DNA from: Paraphysomonas bandaiensis
Taxonomy: Eukaryota; Chrysophyceae
Assembly: GCA_965644295.1 (NCBI GenBank)
Contig: CBFFRP010000406.1
Location: 372,001-436,000 of the forward strand
Direction of reading: 5' to 3'
Length of the DNA stretch: 64,000 bases
The position numbers and the translations under genes were made by a program. The notes under the pieces are model-generated. The model ran no database searches and was not told where the DNA came from. It worked only from the letters and a program-made list of their open reading frames with translations. This document shows, one piece after another, positions 11,943 to 23,576 of this stretch; position 1 is the stretch's first letter, and the number at the start of each line of letters is the position of its first letter.

Positions 11943-12881
11943 ATGTCCATATCCAGCTATAGGTTTAATGGCAAAACACAACTGAGGCTATCTTTAACTA
12001 TTCTTATCACTGCACTAGTATTGGGCTTAACTAGTGGTGGCAAGCACAAGTCTCGCACTGGCTCGAACCATGCCAAATACTCCTCAGCAAGCTATAGTAG
12101 TAGCGATGCGTCCCCTGATTGCCTTAAGCTCCGTGATAAGTACAGAATTGGTAACTTATTTGATCCGGTGAAGAATAATCAGGAGGACATTCTCATGTTT
12201 ATGCATATACCAAAGAATGCGGGTGCCTTAATTGGGAAACATATGAATTCCAGGAGATTTATTGATCGAAGTCGGTTTACACACGCTGCGTGTCCTTGTT
12301 CCATTTGGCATGTGCCCCCGAGGTATTTCCGTGTACGTATGAACTACAGCACATCTCATCCGAACGAAGCCCAGCTCAATAACCCGTACCGTGTGGGCAA
12401 TAAAACTGTATTTTGTATCATACGCGATCCTGTTGATAAAGCACTTTCTGCATTTAAAATGAAAGCCCGAGATCAATTAAACTCACCGAGAATTGTGGAC
12501 ATGGCGAACACATTTTTGTCTGTGCCTCAGTTTAACAGCACCGGCCAGGACTGCCACTTGTATTCACAGTACAAATATGTTTGGGACGAAAACGGAGTCA
12601 AGACGTGTGATATTGCTTTGCGTTATGAAGAGGGGAATATATACGAGAAGTATAATAGCTTGGTACAAGCATTTCCGCGAAGTAATAACCCCCTAATTGC
12701 AGATACATCTCATGTTCAGTTATCGCACCATCAGGAATTAGTATACCCTTTTACTGTAGCCAATTTATCAACTGAAGTCATAGAATTGTTGCATCAGTAT
12801 TATTGGCCGGATATGTGTCTCTTTGGATACAATGTGTCAGTCTCAAAGCCTGACTGGTATAGTGATGACGACTTAGAGTAA
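11943..12881 (+). CDS. Golgi-type carbohydrate sulfotransferase, type II membrane protein
   Basis: From ATG 11943 the protein is 312 aa. The frame is open 29 codons further upstream, but this start places the hydrophobic anchor (LRLSLTILITALVLGL, residues ~15-28) next to a short basic N-terminus, as in type II Golgi enzymes. The PAPS 5'-phosphosulfate loop is MFMHIPKNAG (residues 85-94, compare HIPKTAGT) and the 3'-phosphate motif is CIIRDPVDKALSAF (158-171, compare RDP..R..S.Y). Family: sulfotransferase-2/Gal-3-O type, transferring sulfate from PAPS to glycans in the lumen. Cysteines in the lumenal part and NXS/T sites fit a secretory location. The stop overlaps a strong donor (AGA then GTAAGT), so an additional 3' exon cannot be excluded. 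Confidence 0.85.
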   Translation: MSISSYRFNGKTQLRLSLTILITALVLGLTSGGKHKSRTGSNHAKYSSASYSSSDASPDCLKLRDKYRIGNLFDPVKNNQEDILMFMHIPKNAGALIGKHMNSRRFIDRSRFTHAACPCSIWHVPPRYFRVRMNYSTSHPNEAQLNNPYRVGNKTVFCIIRDPVDKALSAFKMKARDQLNSPRIVDMANTFLSVPQFNSTGQDCHLYSQYKYVWDENGVKTCDIALRYEEGNIYEKYNSLVQAFPRSNNPLIADTSHVQLSHHQELVYPFTVANLSTEVIELLHQYYWPDMCLFGYNVSVSKPDWYSDDDLE

Positions 12882-13286
12882 GTTAGATGTTAAGCGTAAT
12901 CATCATCGAACGATGCATCCTAGTTTACTTTTTCAGTACTCGAATACGACACAGTTTGTATCATGCGATACAAGGTCGTCTTGATCTAGGCCTTAAAGAA
13001 TGACCTATCAGAATTTGACATGAGGACGGTTAAAACTTAAAACTTAGCCACTCAACAACCAATGTTATACCGCCTTTGATTATGATGTAGATGCTATATG
13101 TGCGTAAATATCACTTACCACGGAATTGAGTATGAACACTCATGGTGTTTTAACGTTTTAACTACGGGATTCAGTAAGCCCCTCTTGAAGTAGTTTCAAT
13201 AAAATACATTAGTTGAAACATGTGGTATGGTTGTATTCAATATCAAGTTTTGACATTGTGGATGATTGAAACTTATTAGCTGGAAC

Positions 13287-13335
13287 TTGTATACACTCAG
13301 TATTCAATTATTGAAATTATAATTAATATCTCGTA
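13287..13335 (+). repeat. 49-bp direct repeat, copy 1
   Basis: Begins TTGTATACACTCAGTATTCA and ends TAATATCTCGTA. The second copy at 13604-13652 differs at only a few positions by eye and is in the same orientation 317 bp away. The pair may be the ends of a small element or a local duplication. Confidence 0.7.
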
Positions 13336-13603
13336 GGGTTCAATGTTATATAATATACATTACCGATATATATTACCCCTACCTTTTTCACCCTCACTAG
13401 AAACTAGAAATACCGTCTAGTCTGGTCACGACTAAATCATCATAGATTAGGAGGGGAAGATAAATGCATATTTTAATTTGTAGTTGATGCAAAAAGTACA
13501 AAGTACAACATGTAGAATACATAAAGTACAATAGTATTACTGGATAATATATACACATCTATATATAACCCAAAATTCTCTAGCCTTCTTCATCTTAAAG
13601 TCA

Positions 13604-13652
13604 TTGTATACACTCAATACTCAATTATTGAAGTTATAATTAATATCTCGTA
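13604..13652 (+). repeat. 49-bp direct repeat, copy 2
   Basis: Begins TTGTATACACTCAATACTCA and ends TAATATCTCGTA. It is the partner of 13287-13335. Confidence 0.7.
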
Positions 13653-14342
13653 TAATTAAAGTCATTAATCATTGTTTTCATTGTCACTCTTTCGTTTCTG
13701 TTGAAATATTTTTTATAGCAGTGACATATCATCTTATTGTAGTATGCTCTAGTTGTTGGTTCATAGTTCATAGGTCCAAGAACTACAATAATCAATAAGT
13801 CAAACATACAATGTATACAACCATAGAATACACAACAGAAAGGTAATACGAGAAAGGATAAAATAATTAGAGAGCAGGTTATAGAAGTCACAACTACTTG
13901 TGTTCTGGATTAATTAAAAATATATATGTGACACTCGAGAAAAGTTTGTGTTTAATTTCGCACTGTAGACCTAAACATCTAAACAGCACCAAAAAAATAA
14001 TACGTAAACTTTGATAGTTTCGTAATTAGACTTGATTGGTTATATTTATTAGACTTGTTAGTAAACACAGAATTTACACTCAAACCTGTACAACATGCTG
14101 TTTACTTACCGAGTACGCGTCCTAATTAGTCTTATCTATTAAGAAAATAAACAAGACAAATTCAAATAAACTAAATTTTCAAAAGAGCTATTTACAGCAG
14201 ATATCAACAGGGAAGTATTCACAACAATTAGTAGTCATTTACAATTTCAATGCACAAAAAGGACAATCAAACTTACTTCGCTTCTACCAGTATGAAACTA
14301 TGGACTCCACGGAGTATGAAATGCATATTGACAAACGATAAA

Positions 14343-15440
14343 CTATGAACTGGGAGAAGCATTACTGCCCTCTTTGTTTCGAATATACCATTCTCTCAGC
14401 TGCGCAGTTGAAAGACCACCAGCAGCCACATCGAAGTCGTTCAATGATGACATTGTGGAGATGGCATTAAGATGGTGAGAATGGACCGTTACTGAATCAC
14501 CGGCAGTAACTTCTACTACCGCATCGCCTGCAGTATTAGTCGTAGGTTGAATATTGCTACTGGATTTACTGGCCACTTCGGACTGATTTACCATCGGCTC
14601 TCGTAATTCATCAATACTACTCTTACATTTTTGAGGGGTATCACGTGCTGTTGACATTGTGTGCCGACGAGAATTAATAGCATTGTGTACAGGTGTCTCC
14701 ACACTCGTGCGTAATACAGGGGTACTCATGGTTGAAATTTTTCTACTGCTACTTTTCGGACGCTGTGAAGTAGAGCAGCGAGATTTTTTCTTGACGTTCT
14801 GTTGAGTTGGAGTGGACTGTTGCTGAATAGGAGGTAGTGCATTAGACACTTCAATATTAGGTACCCACACAGAGTACGCCCATCGATCCAAAGACAAAAT
14901 GGACTTAAATATTTTGGATGGCAGACATTTCTGAAATAAGGTATATCCTGCAATAACTTTGTCCATATCGGGATTAGAAAATTTTTGTACTTCTTGGGCC
15001 AGAGATTCTGGCACTGTGACAGGGTCTTTGGGTTTACCCGTAGACAAAGGAAGTAAAAAAACATTTCGACGAAACACGGCGAAATTGAAATATTTGCGAA
15101 GCGGCGACGAATTTACGAATTCGGTGCTTTTGATCATTTCCAACAGGTAGTCGCCATTCAGCAACGTAGGACGTTTGACTTTAACAAACATTTTCTGCCA
15201 CTCTATTATTTGCTCCAGAACGTCAAAAGTAATTTCCCTAATCTCATTTAACAACCGCATACCCGCAAGAATATTTTCATTGTCAAACGACTTCCGCTTT
15301 TCGCTTATCGCCTTGTCGAGCTCTTGGTACTGAGACAGCAGCATTTCTCTTACCGTTGTAAGCTCAACGAGACGAAACTCAAGGTCATGATTCTTCGTTT
15401 TCTGAATATATACAGCTGTTTTGGAAGGCTTCCCATTCAT
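14343..15440 (-). CDS. Unrecognised protein, 365 aa, helical N-terminal half and Ser/Thr-rich tail
   Basis: A single exon runs from ATG 15440 to TAA at 14343. Residues 1-190 form a structured, helix-rich block with the segment LLNGDYLLEMIKSTEF, then PLRKYFNFAVFRRNVFLLPL, and later a Trp-containing SLDRWAYSVW. From ~200 to 340 the chain is low in hydrophobics and rich in Ser, Thr, Gln and basic residues (KKKSRCSTSQRPKSSSRK), typical of disordered phospho-regulated sequence. The last ~20 residues (LSTAQLREWYIRN) look like a short helix. There is no signal peptide or membrane segment. I do not recognise the family. The gene stands alone, with long spacers on both sides. Confidence 0.7.
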   Translation of the reverse strand: MNGKPSKTAVYIQKTKNHDLEFRLVELTTVREMLLSQYQELDKAISEKRKSFDNENILAGMRLLNEIREITFDVLEQIIEWQKMFVKVKRPTLLNGDYLLEMIKSTEFVNSSPLRKYFNFAVFRRNVFLLPLSTGKPKDPVTVPESLAQEVQKFSNPDMDKVIAGYTLFQKCLPSKIFKSILSLDRWAYSVWVPNIEVSNALPPIQQQSTPTQQNVKKKSRCSTSQRPKSSSRKISTMSTPVLRTSVETPVHNAINSRRHTMSTARDTPQKCKSSIDELREPMVNQSEVASKSSSNIQPTTNTAGDAVVEVTAGDSVTVHSHHLNAISTMSSLNDFDVAAGGLSTAQLREWYIRNKEGSNASPSS

Positions 15441-16873
15441 ATTGGGCGTCAGAGCCTATAACTCCAGAGCGCTCTTCAAATGACGACTGAATTCAGTATT
15501 AACGAATATAATGAAGATTGTCAATGGAAGAATATAACGCACAGGCATTTACATTCATCTTCATTCTTCCTGCATGAGAGTATAACCCCATTGGTAATGT
15601 TTTGTGCACCCCATGTGTAGATGTGTAGATGTGTAGTTAATGTGGCAACAGGTTCAGAACTACAGCAATAACTGCTAGGTATCTGCGTATACATGTATAT
15701 ACACTACTATATACGTTGTAGGATTCCTACAAGCATCATAGTCTAATCTACTGTATTTCAGCAGTTATACGGCAATGTACAGCAGTACTCTCTCTATTTT
15801 GGTGTTGGCTGCCATGCATATCCATATGCGGTATGGATATCTAGATATGAGAAACGAGGGCATTGAACATCCAACACTCACACTTCGCTCTTATCCTCAT
15901 CATGGATTTGACACCACTGACGAAGTCTAATTAGAAGTGCGTCACAGAAGCTGAAGAAGTTTCTCCAGCAGTGACAATATAACAATCACAGATATAATGC
16001 TTCAGAAGAAGCAGGAATCAGAATAGGAAGGAACGTTCCGAATATGCGGAATCGTATCTTACTTATCTATAGAGGAAAAGCAAGCAGAATCCGTCCCTTT
16101 ATAGAAGGCAAGTATGGGGTCAAATAATAATTTACTATGGAAGAGGAAGAATACGATGAGGTCAATGACGTCACATCGACCATCAACTGCACTATCGACT
16201 ATAACTGAAACAATTGGACTCGCAGAGCAGCTATTGGTTTAGACTACGTGTTTCATGGCTACATGGGTATCTGTGACCTGAACGTACACTGGCGGTGGGG
16301 TTTGCGCGTATTTTGGAACGGCAACAATCTCTACTAATAACTAACATAGCATTTCTTTTGACGCTTGAGGCTTGCTGCTGTTGTTAGTCATTACTCTGGT
16401 TTTGATGCGATCATTGCACAACAAACTAATATGATACGGAGCAGAGGATCCTCTGAATCCACTCGGAAGAAGACCCAGACAGTAAATTACACTGCCATCA
16501 ATTCTTCGGCCATCATCGTTGCTTAATATACTGTATAAATACAGAGTATAATTACTTTGCTTAGTTGTGTACTGCAGCTTCTTTCGACTTTGTGGGAAAA
16601 TAGTTTTTATGAATGTTTTCTAGGTGAAATATGCATATTTTCAATGATTTTTTTAGAGTTTTTGTGTATATGAGCACTGTACGTTGCTATATGAATACTC
16701 AGGAAACTATTCTCTAACTCTAGAGAGCATTGAAGATAATAAACAGAGTTACCACAAAGTACCTGTATAGTTGCATGAAGATTGTTGTCTAGTATTGTTT
16801 AGAGTTTCTTCGGAGTGTAGAAGAGGTAGTACATTTTATCTTAAAATCACTCAGTTCTATACATAGTATATAG
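15441..16873. other. Spacer without recognised gene
   Basis: No convincing frame on either strand. A short TGTAGATG tandem (three units) lies near 15615-15635. The right border abuts the DNA transposon that starts at about 16874. Confidence 0.5.
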
Positions 16874-18749
16874 CAGTATGGGATGCAATTAGCGGTCCAT
16901 TAATGGTTACTGGTAGTCCAGTTCCCGGGAATAATAATTAGACTAAACCATAGTCTGTAACCATAGTCTGTAACCAATGATATAAAATTGAATTATTACT
17001 ACACTGAGTAAACCAATCACGGTACCCCTCTATTCTATAGTTTCTTTAGATAGAGTATCAGCATGTGTGTACATTTCGCTAGCTAATGCGTTACAGAAAC
17101 TATAATAATCAATACTATTTGTATCTATCGAACGAATATTACAATACGCATGGAATGTATTTTGCAGAACACAGCCGAACGCAAACGAGCTAAACTTTCC
17201 TCTTTCGCCTAGATGCCCTCCACCACCATGCCGATGAGGCCATATCCTCTCTTTAATCTGTAAATTGAATACACCACATGCTGCAAACATCTTACCATAG
17301 TCGGAGCACACAGGCAGAGAATTGGTGGTAGACCTCGTAGGTGATCTATGATAAGCATTGGACAAGGCGGTATATTTCTTGCCATCCTTCGTATAAGAAT
17401 GAACTATGAGTTCTTTACGCTGTTGATTCCACAGCCCATTCCACTGTCCTCGTATATTGACACCTTCACGAACTTTACGAGTGAGTGCTTGGAAGCGCTG
17501 TGGATTCACAGCCCCGATATATTTCACTTTCTTCCTTGCAAGTCCCTCTCGTGCAGCTTCATCAAGATAATACGAGTCGAATACAAGAACAGTGCTACTC
17601 ATTCGTGTAGAATTAAAAGAGTGTATGATTTTGCCCCAGTGTTCCACTACAGCGCTGACAGGTATAGACTCTCCTAGATCAGCTATGGCATCATGCAACC
17701 ACATGTCCAGCATGTATGCGTGTTTATTGGAGAGCTTCACACACAACTCATACACCCATTCGTTCAGGCTTCATATAAACTACTCTTATATTAGGACTAT
17801 AGCCTATAAATCACTTGTTAACAGTAATATTCAATTGATCGATATACACACCTGAAAAATGCAGCAACTTCTCATCGCCAGCTACAACATTGCCAATACC
17901 ACGTAAATAGATCTAAAATTATGAGAAAACTGCTTGGAATATCGACTATCAAATAAAAAATTCGTTGTCACAATTTCCATGAAGCGTATGCCCAGAGAAT
18001 CAATCCTTGGATAACAATCCTTAAAGTGGTCTCGTTACCATATAAGTTGCTCACGCAATGGTCGCGAATGACGTAATACACCTCTTGGGGCATGTTGTTC
18101 TCCATAAATTCGAATCCAAATTGCAAGAAGCTTATATATAGAACACAATGAAAGCAAAATTACTGATCCACAGTCATATCTCAAGTCGACAGGGTCAATA
18201 TCCTGGGCAATTTTCGTCACAAGGGATACTGTAACAAAACGCAAGAATATCTTGAGGAAGCTGGCAGTGCGAAAATTAAACGTAGGGTATCGATCTGCAT
18301 CAACCGTATGAGGCAGATGGAATGACTCATTGGCCGAATCAATTGGTCTCCAACGCCCAGTGATCTCTATTTCCTGAGCACGCTCTGAGCTTCTTGTCGC
18401 GTCATCTTCATCGTTGCAAAGAGAACCTGATTTGCGCTTTCGAAATGCCGTGTTAAACTATGAGTGAATGGAGAATATAATGAACGTACCAGCACATTCA
18501 TTTGACCTGCAATTCGCTGACTCAACACTGTGATATGAAGTGTGAAGTGTGAATCACATTGTCTGATTTCGACTGATTTTATGACAGTTATTTTATGTAT
18601 GAAAATCGACGTTATTTTCAGTTTTTTAAAAAATTTTTTCAGTATGGTTGCAGACTATGGTTTAATGTAAATGGAATTAATGACAAATGTCCCGGAAATT
18701 ATAATGGCATTACCATTAATGTCATTGCCATTAACGGTACCAGGCCCTG
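16874..18749. mobile_element. Degenerate DNA transposon with piggyBac-type transposase
   Basis: The right end, up to 18749, reads ACGGTACCAGGCCCTG; its reverse complement begins CAGGGCCTGGTACC. The left end at ~16874 begins CAG and carries GGTCCATTAATGG and AGTCCAGTTCCCGG, which also occur in the MITE at 60316-60411. Subterminal inverted repeats of 21 bp are clear: 16942-16962 (ACTAAACCATAGTCTGTAAC plus C) and 18646-18666 in opposite orientation, with about two mismatches. Inside lies a minus-strand transposase with several disabling stops. The left terminal repeat has decayed and no target-site duplication is convincing, so the element is old and immobile. Confidence 0.75.
17030..18480 (-). 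pseudogene. PiggyBac-like (DDE_Tnp_1_7) transposase, disrupted
   Basis: The frame is read from ~18480 leftward. A segment with GRWRPIDSANESFHLPHTV and FNFRTASFLKIFLRF continues to LREQLIW and a stop near 18035. A broken middle (17780-18050) still shows AGDEKLLHFSG and VVYMKPERMGV (compare DEQ..PFRGR and KP.KYGIK). An open 3' part (17030-17755) then follows. It has VLVFDSYYLDEAAREGL, matching the second catalytic Asp strand, then KYIGAVNPQRF, and FNLQIKERIWPHRHGG near the position of the third Asp. That third position reads ACGVFN, where related proteins have an Asp, and the first (KLSNKHAYML) also lacks Asp. It is a decayed transposase; the lost residues may reflect decay. Confidence 0.75.
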
Positions 18750-19241
18750 TTATTAGGTTGTTAGCATTTGTCTCTAGCAGGTAACTGACGCAATTTAACT
18801 GAAAAATATAGTATATATTGAAGCTATTATGTATGGAGAAGATATTGGGAATTGGTGGTTGCTGCTCTGCAACAACAATACAACGTCACTAATTTACTAT
18901 CTTTTCTAAGATATTTCAGCAAGTACCCAATCTTACAAAACTTAACTTAAATATCTTCCTTCGTTAGAATGATGACATCAATAATCCCAAGCGCATAATT
19001 ACTATGACAATAAACTGATAACATTTCTGCGCAAATCAATAGTTCCTACTACTATCTTAATACTTATGGCAGTATTGAATTCAAATAACAAGCCAACATA
19101 CTTGCTTGCTAAAAGTTTCTTTACTATAATAGCTCGTATAATCGCTCCAACAAGTCAGTATCATTACCTTCCGTATGTGGTACTTAGTATATCGCATAGT
19201 CGCAGAGTAACAATGGTGATGATAATGTATGTGCTGACTCC
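18750..19241. other. Spacer between transposon and kinesin 3' end
   Basis: AT-rich; no recognised gene or repeat. The short plus-strand frame at 19066-19392 is antisense to the kinesin terminal exon and is not called. Confidence 0.5.
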
Positions 19242-22200
19242 TTACACAAGGTTAATCTTAAATTTCGCTGGACCGGGTTTACCAGTTGACGATCCTTTGG
19301 AACTAGTTTTGGTACCCTTCCGCACCATGTCAATATTTTTCGAGAGGCGGTTGGAAGACATTGATGGAAGTGGAGCTACAATGGATGTGTAAACTTGATT
19401 AGCCAATGAAAGCGTCGCTTGGGAAGTTTCATAGGCTGAAGGGTCTCCGCCATCCACATCACATACCTACCAATGAAATTAAAAGACGCCGACACATATA
19501 TGCCAAAGATAGTGTACGTCGAAAATATACACACATGTTCATATATTTCTAATCTTATAGATATTATATCACTACGCCCGAACGTACCAAAGCCATTTTG
19601 CCACTGGTCGATAAGCACGGTTGCAATACATATGTCAATTTGGTATTACGGTACGGAATATGAGCTTGTCGTTTGCTGATAGCATTGAAAATGTCCAAAA
19701 AACACTGCAGGCTTCTAGATTGCGAGATTTTTTCCACACCACCCAAGTGCCCCAAAGTAAAGTGACCAGAAACGTTTTCGGAACCCCTTGTGCCTGTGAT
19801 GTGAAGAGCAAAAAGGAAATGCGCAACGGATTCAGAACTCTGAGAAGTAAAACCATTGCGGACTTGGCTTGCTATCGCGGATATCTAAAAAATAAAATAA
19901 GAGCAAACCAATCTTTATACGTATATTTCAATTGTAAACTATAGTGTCGATGAATGCGTGTGCGTATCCCAATGTAATGATTTCAACCTGTTCATTATCT
20001 CGAAGATTTAAGGTAATTTTGGTAATATTGGTGATCGACACACTACCATCTGCATTCTTCTTAATCTCGTGTGCACTATCGTTCCCCATATTTCCACCAA
20101 ACATGTCCTATAATTCAGAAATCTTAAAAATCGTGTCTAGTACATTTATTCCCTTCGCATTGGCATGTCACACTAGAGGTGTACACGCTATGTACTTTTC
20201 ATTCGTACTACCATAAACATCTACATATATACCTGAATTACTTCTTCGTGTATCCTAATAAAACTCACATGGGCTTCATACATTGCCCCGCTGTCGACAC
20301 TTCGCAGTTTACCTACACAGAACAGCAGGATAAGGACAATACGCAACCAATCATGTTAACATATCAACTAGAGACTGAAAATATTGAATCTTCATATCCA
20401 AAATGGTTTTGAATATATTGGGAAGAGCATGTATACATATACAATACTACTACATTGTACATGCGCAGCTCACCAATTGCAGTGTCCAGTAATATGTATA
20501 GCAACCCGGAGTCAGGGCTCTTAGAAGTTCCAAATATTATGTCTGCGCGCTTAGAGCTGGTCTGTTCATTCCATTAGTAAGGGTTTCTATTATTTTTTAC
20601 ATAGCTCGTTTGTAGTATTAAGCATGACAAAGAACTCACCTGGCCACATGAGAGCACAGCCGCATGATGACCAGAAATTGAATGATCGAGGCACTCATCC
20701 AATGATACGGCAAGTTGAGACGGTAAGTCTAACTCATTCGCATTCAACACCTGTCAAAGAGATATGTTAAACTACATATAAAATTCGAATATGCACGAAT
20801 AATATATATACACTATCATGTGTATTGCAGTTCATACATAGTATTAAGAAAGTGCAATGTACACCTTATCATATATAAACTTATGCACAGCTTGTTCCGA
20901 TGCTCCATTAGTAGCCTCGCCTGTATCTATACTTCCACTAGCAGTTACTTTGAGAGACATACCATCACTCAATAGCTTCATAAAGGGAATAGCTTCAGAA
21001 GTGCGCGATGACTTCGATACCGCAGCATCTGTGTAACCAGAAATGAAATCAGAAACAAACACATAGTAGACTATACTGAAGTATAATATTCCGATGTTAT
21101 ATTAACAGTATAGTGAGTCAAAGCTGCTACAATATTCGAATAGGCAACATATTGCAGTGCGTAAGTCATTCAAATAGGCACCATACATACCTCTGACACA
21201 AACATACACCCTTATCCAGTACATAGCATTTCCTCGCGCCTCGTTGAGGGATATTTGCGCCTTTCTGGTCTCCGCTTGCCATTCCACAATAGTATTTTCT
21301 AACTCCCACAATGCTGACTTTGGTGTGCTTGCTGATGCGGTAGCCATTCGTCCAGAGCGGTATTCATCGAGTTGCTTCTCTAACTTCGATTTCTCAACGA
21401 CCACTTCCTCAAGTTGCCTTCTAGAAAGCTCCATCTCTTCTTCAACCTATATAATGAGCTGAATTAGCATGCAAAAGTAGAAGCCACAGAGTATAACCAC
21501 TGTACTACGCACCTGTTCCGACAGTTTGTTCCACTCCGCTTCAGCGGCAAGTCTATTTTGCTGCTCCTGTCGTGCTCTTTCCTCAGCCTCTTTTCTCAAA
21601 CTTTTCTCCACTACATATATAATGGATCAATATTTTCATTGGTATATGCAGAATCACACACGAGCGATAATTTTTTTCCTCACCTTCATCTCCACTTTTT
21701 TCGTCTAACAACTTCCTCAACATCTCAATTTCCTTACTTTGTCTGGATAACTGCTCATTCTTCCGATGTATTTCATCGTATAATCCCTGCATCACTTTTT
21801 CCATTGCTTGGATGTCGTTGGAAGAACCAGGGGCTAAGTTGACATCATGTGTAGAGCCGCTTTGCTCCAGACGACTTTTTAAGTTGGAGTTTTCAGCTTT
21901 CAAATCTTTGAGCTTTTTCCTCGTCTCACTACAAGAAAAGCGTTTAGAATACGAATACAGTACCACAGAGTTTATCATGGAGTGCACATCAATATGTTAT
22001 ATTCCACAAAACTATGGCAGTACCTCAACTCTTCCCACAGAGAGTTCGTTCTCTTCGCATCCATGTTCATCTGCGCCAGTTCTTCTCCTGACCCTCCGAG
22101 CATACTACTTAGCTCCTTCAATTCCAACGCCTGCTCCTGCATAAGTACACGAAAACAAGAGTAATCAAACAATGGTAAGTGCAGTCCATATGAGGGATTA

Positions 22201-23037
22201 TAAATTTTATAGACAAGACATGAACAATGGTAAGTCAACATTAGTTTTATCCACGCTAGTGATCCCAGTTGCACATTTGCTACCTGTATCTTCTTTTCTT
22301 TGGCTTCTACTTCAGCTTTGAAGGCTCTCCGCTCCTTGTCTTTGGCAGCCAATCTCAGTTTCATAACCCTAAATATAAAGCGGTTACATTAAAATAACAT
22401 TTCTTGAATCAATAGATCTATCTTACTTCAGATCATCCTCTAACTTATCAGCACGCGAAGACGAGTCCTCTAAATGAGCCGACTTCTGCTGTAATTGGAA
22501 CAAAATATTCATACTTTGCTGTAGCTCTTGAGATGCCGTTATTGTGGCATCCTTGTAGCGCTCTTCGATCAAGACACATTTCTCCCGCAAAGTGATAATT
22601 TCTTCCGACTGTGTTTTGAGAACAGTCTTCAGCTCCTGAATCAAAGGGTTCTGATTGCTAGTATCAGCTAGATTACGCTGCGAAGCCATACTGCTTGAAG
22701 CAGTGGCACTCGAACTACCCAGAATCTTTTGTATATCATCCTGAGAATATGAAAAATGGTTCTCAAACAAATCGTCGAGTTTATTGTAACCGGATTTCAA
22801 ATTTCGCGCAGATGAAGCACTCGGCAAATGTCTATTCGAAGTTGCCAAGTGTCGAGGAGAGCTCCTTCGAGGGGAGGCCGACCGAGTTAATGAATTCGAG
22901 CTACGCCCTACACTGGTTAAATTATTCGTCGACCGACTAAACAACGATGATCGGGAATTGCGGGTTTTAGACATGGCAGAAGGGGGGTCCTGCAGCATCT
23001 CTTGCTCCACCTGAAGCTTTCGCATGTTGCTTGCCAT
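19242..23037 (-). CDS. Kinesin-14-like protein with degenerate nucleotide-binding motifs
   Basis: Thirteen exons, all in phase: 23037-22427, 22368-22284, 22136-22024, 21928-21684, 21610-21513, 21446-21191, 21028-20865, 20750-20640, 20561-20474, 20312-20233, 20107-19988, 19884-19588 and 19466-19242, giving 830 aa. Residues 1-120 are a Ser/Arg-rich disordered head, ~125-460 coiled coil, ~463-785 the motor fold, so the motor is C-terminal as in kinesin-14. The neck (EARGNAMYWIRVYVCVR) and HIPYRNTKLTYVLQ (732-745) are clear. The P-loop reads GQTSSKRA (560-567) instead of GQTGSGKT, switch I reads SSESV (673-677) instead of SSRSH, and switch II reads HLGGVE (703-708) instead of DLAGSE. It probably does not hydrolyse ATP; a Vik1/Cik1-like non-motor partner is the likeliest role. 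The reading frame is otherwise intact. Confidence 0.88.
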
Positions 23038-23576
23038 AACTAATAATTAAATTACAAATATAACCCCATTATAATAGATATCTAAAACATATTGTCTTAA
23101 CAGCACTCAGATGACCATATATTAATAAAGCTACATGGTAGCATCATTAATTCCGGTCATTGATTTACCGCAAGCAGCCTCACAGTATAACTCTCGTCAG
23201 AATCTTATCATTAAAAGCTGCACTCCGGCTGCTGTATATGCATATATCGACGTACAAAAATCAAGAAAAAAAATCAACACTCTGAGACAAAATGAGAAGA
23301 GGGGATCCAGTCTCCCACTTCAAATAGGCCTTCACCACTGGGGTATCTTGTGAGGCCAGTTTTGGCAAACTGAATTTTTTGCGAAACTGCTTTGTTTTAT
23401 ATAAGATTTCAGCAAGTAACACGAACGCACAGTTGCGGCGTGGTAGCTCTAAGATTATATACTGACAGGCAGTGTCCAAACTTGTGGTATAAACCAAAGC
23501 TAGATAGTGTATGCATGCTCAGCTCATTATAACGCCTGTTTATTAAATATTGCGATTTGGTCTGCCATAAACTGAC
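23038..23576. promoter_or_regulatory. Divergent promoter region of kinesin and STPG-like genes
   Basis: A 539-bp gap between head-to-head starts (23037 minus, 23577 plus). Both genes are predicted microtubule-associated. Short frames on either strand in this interval show no recognisable protein. No specific binding site can be named. Confidence 0.35.

Larger units (their letters stand above)
12882..14342. other. AT-rich spacer
   Basis: No convincing gene. It holds the two 49-bp direct repeats listed separately and several AT-rich tracts. A minus-strand frame at 13640-13891 with a hydrophobic start has low-complexity AT-driven composition, and I do not call it. Confidence 0.5.
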
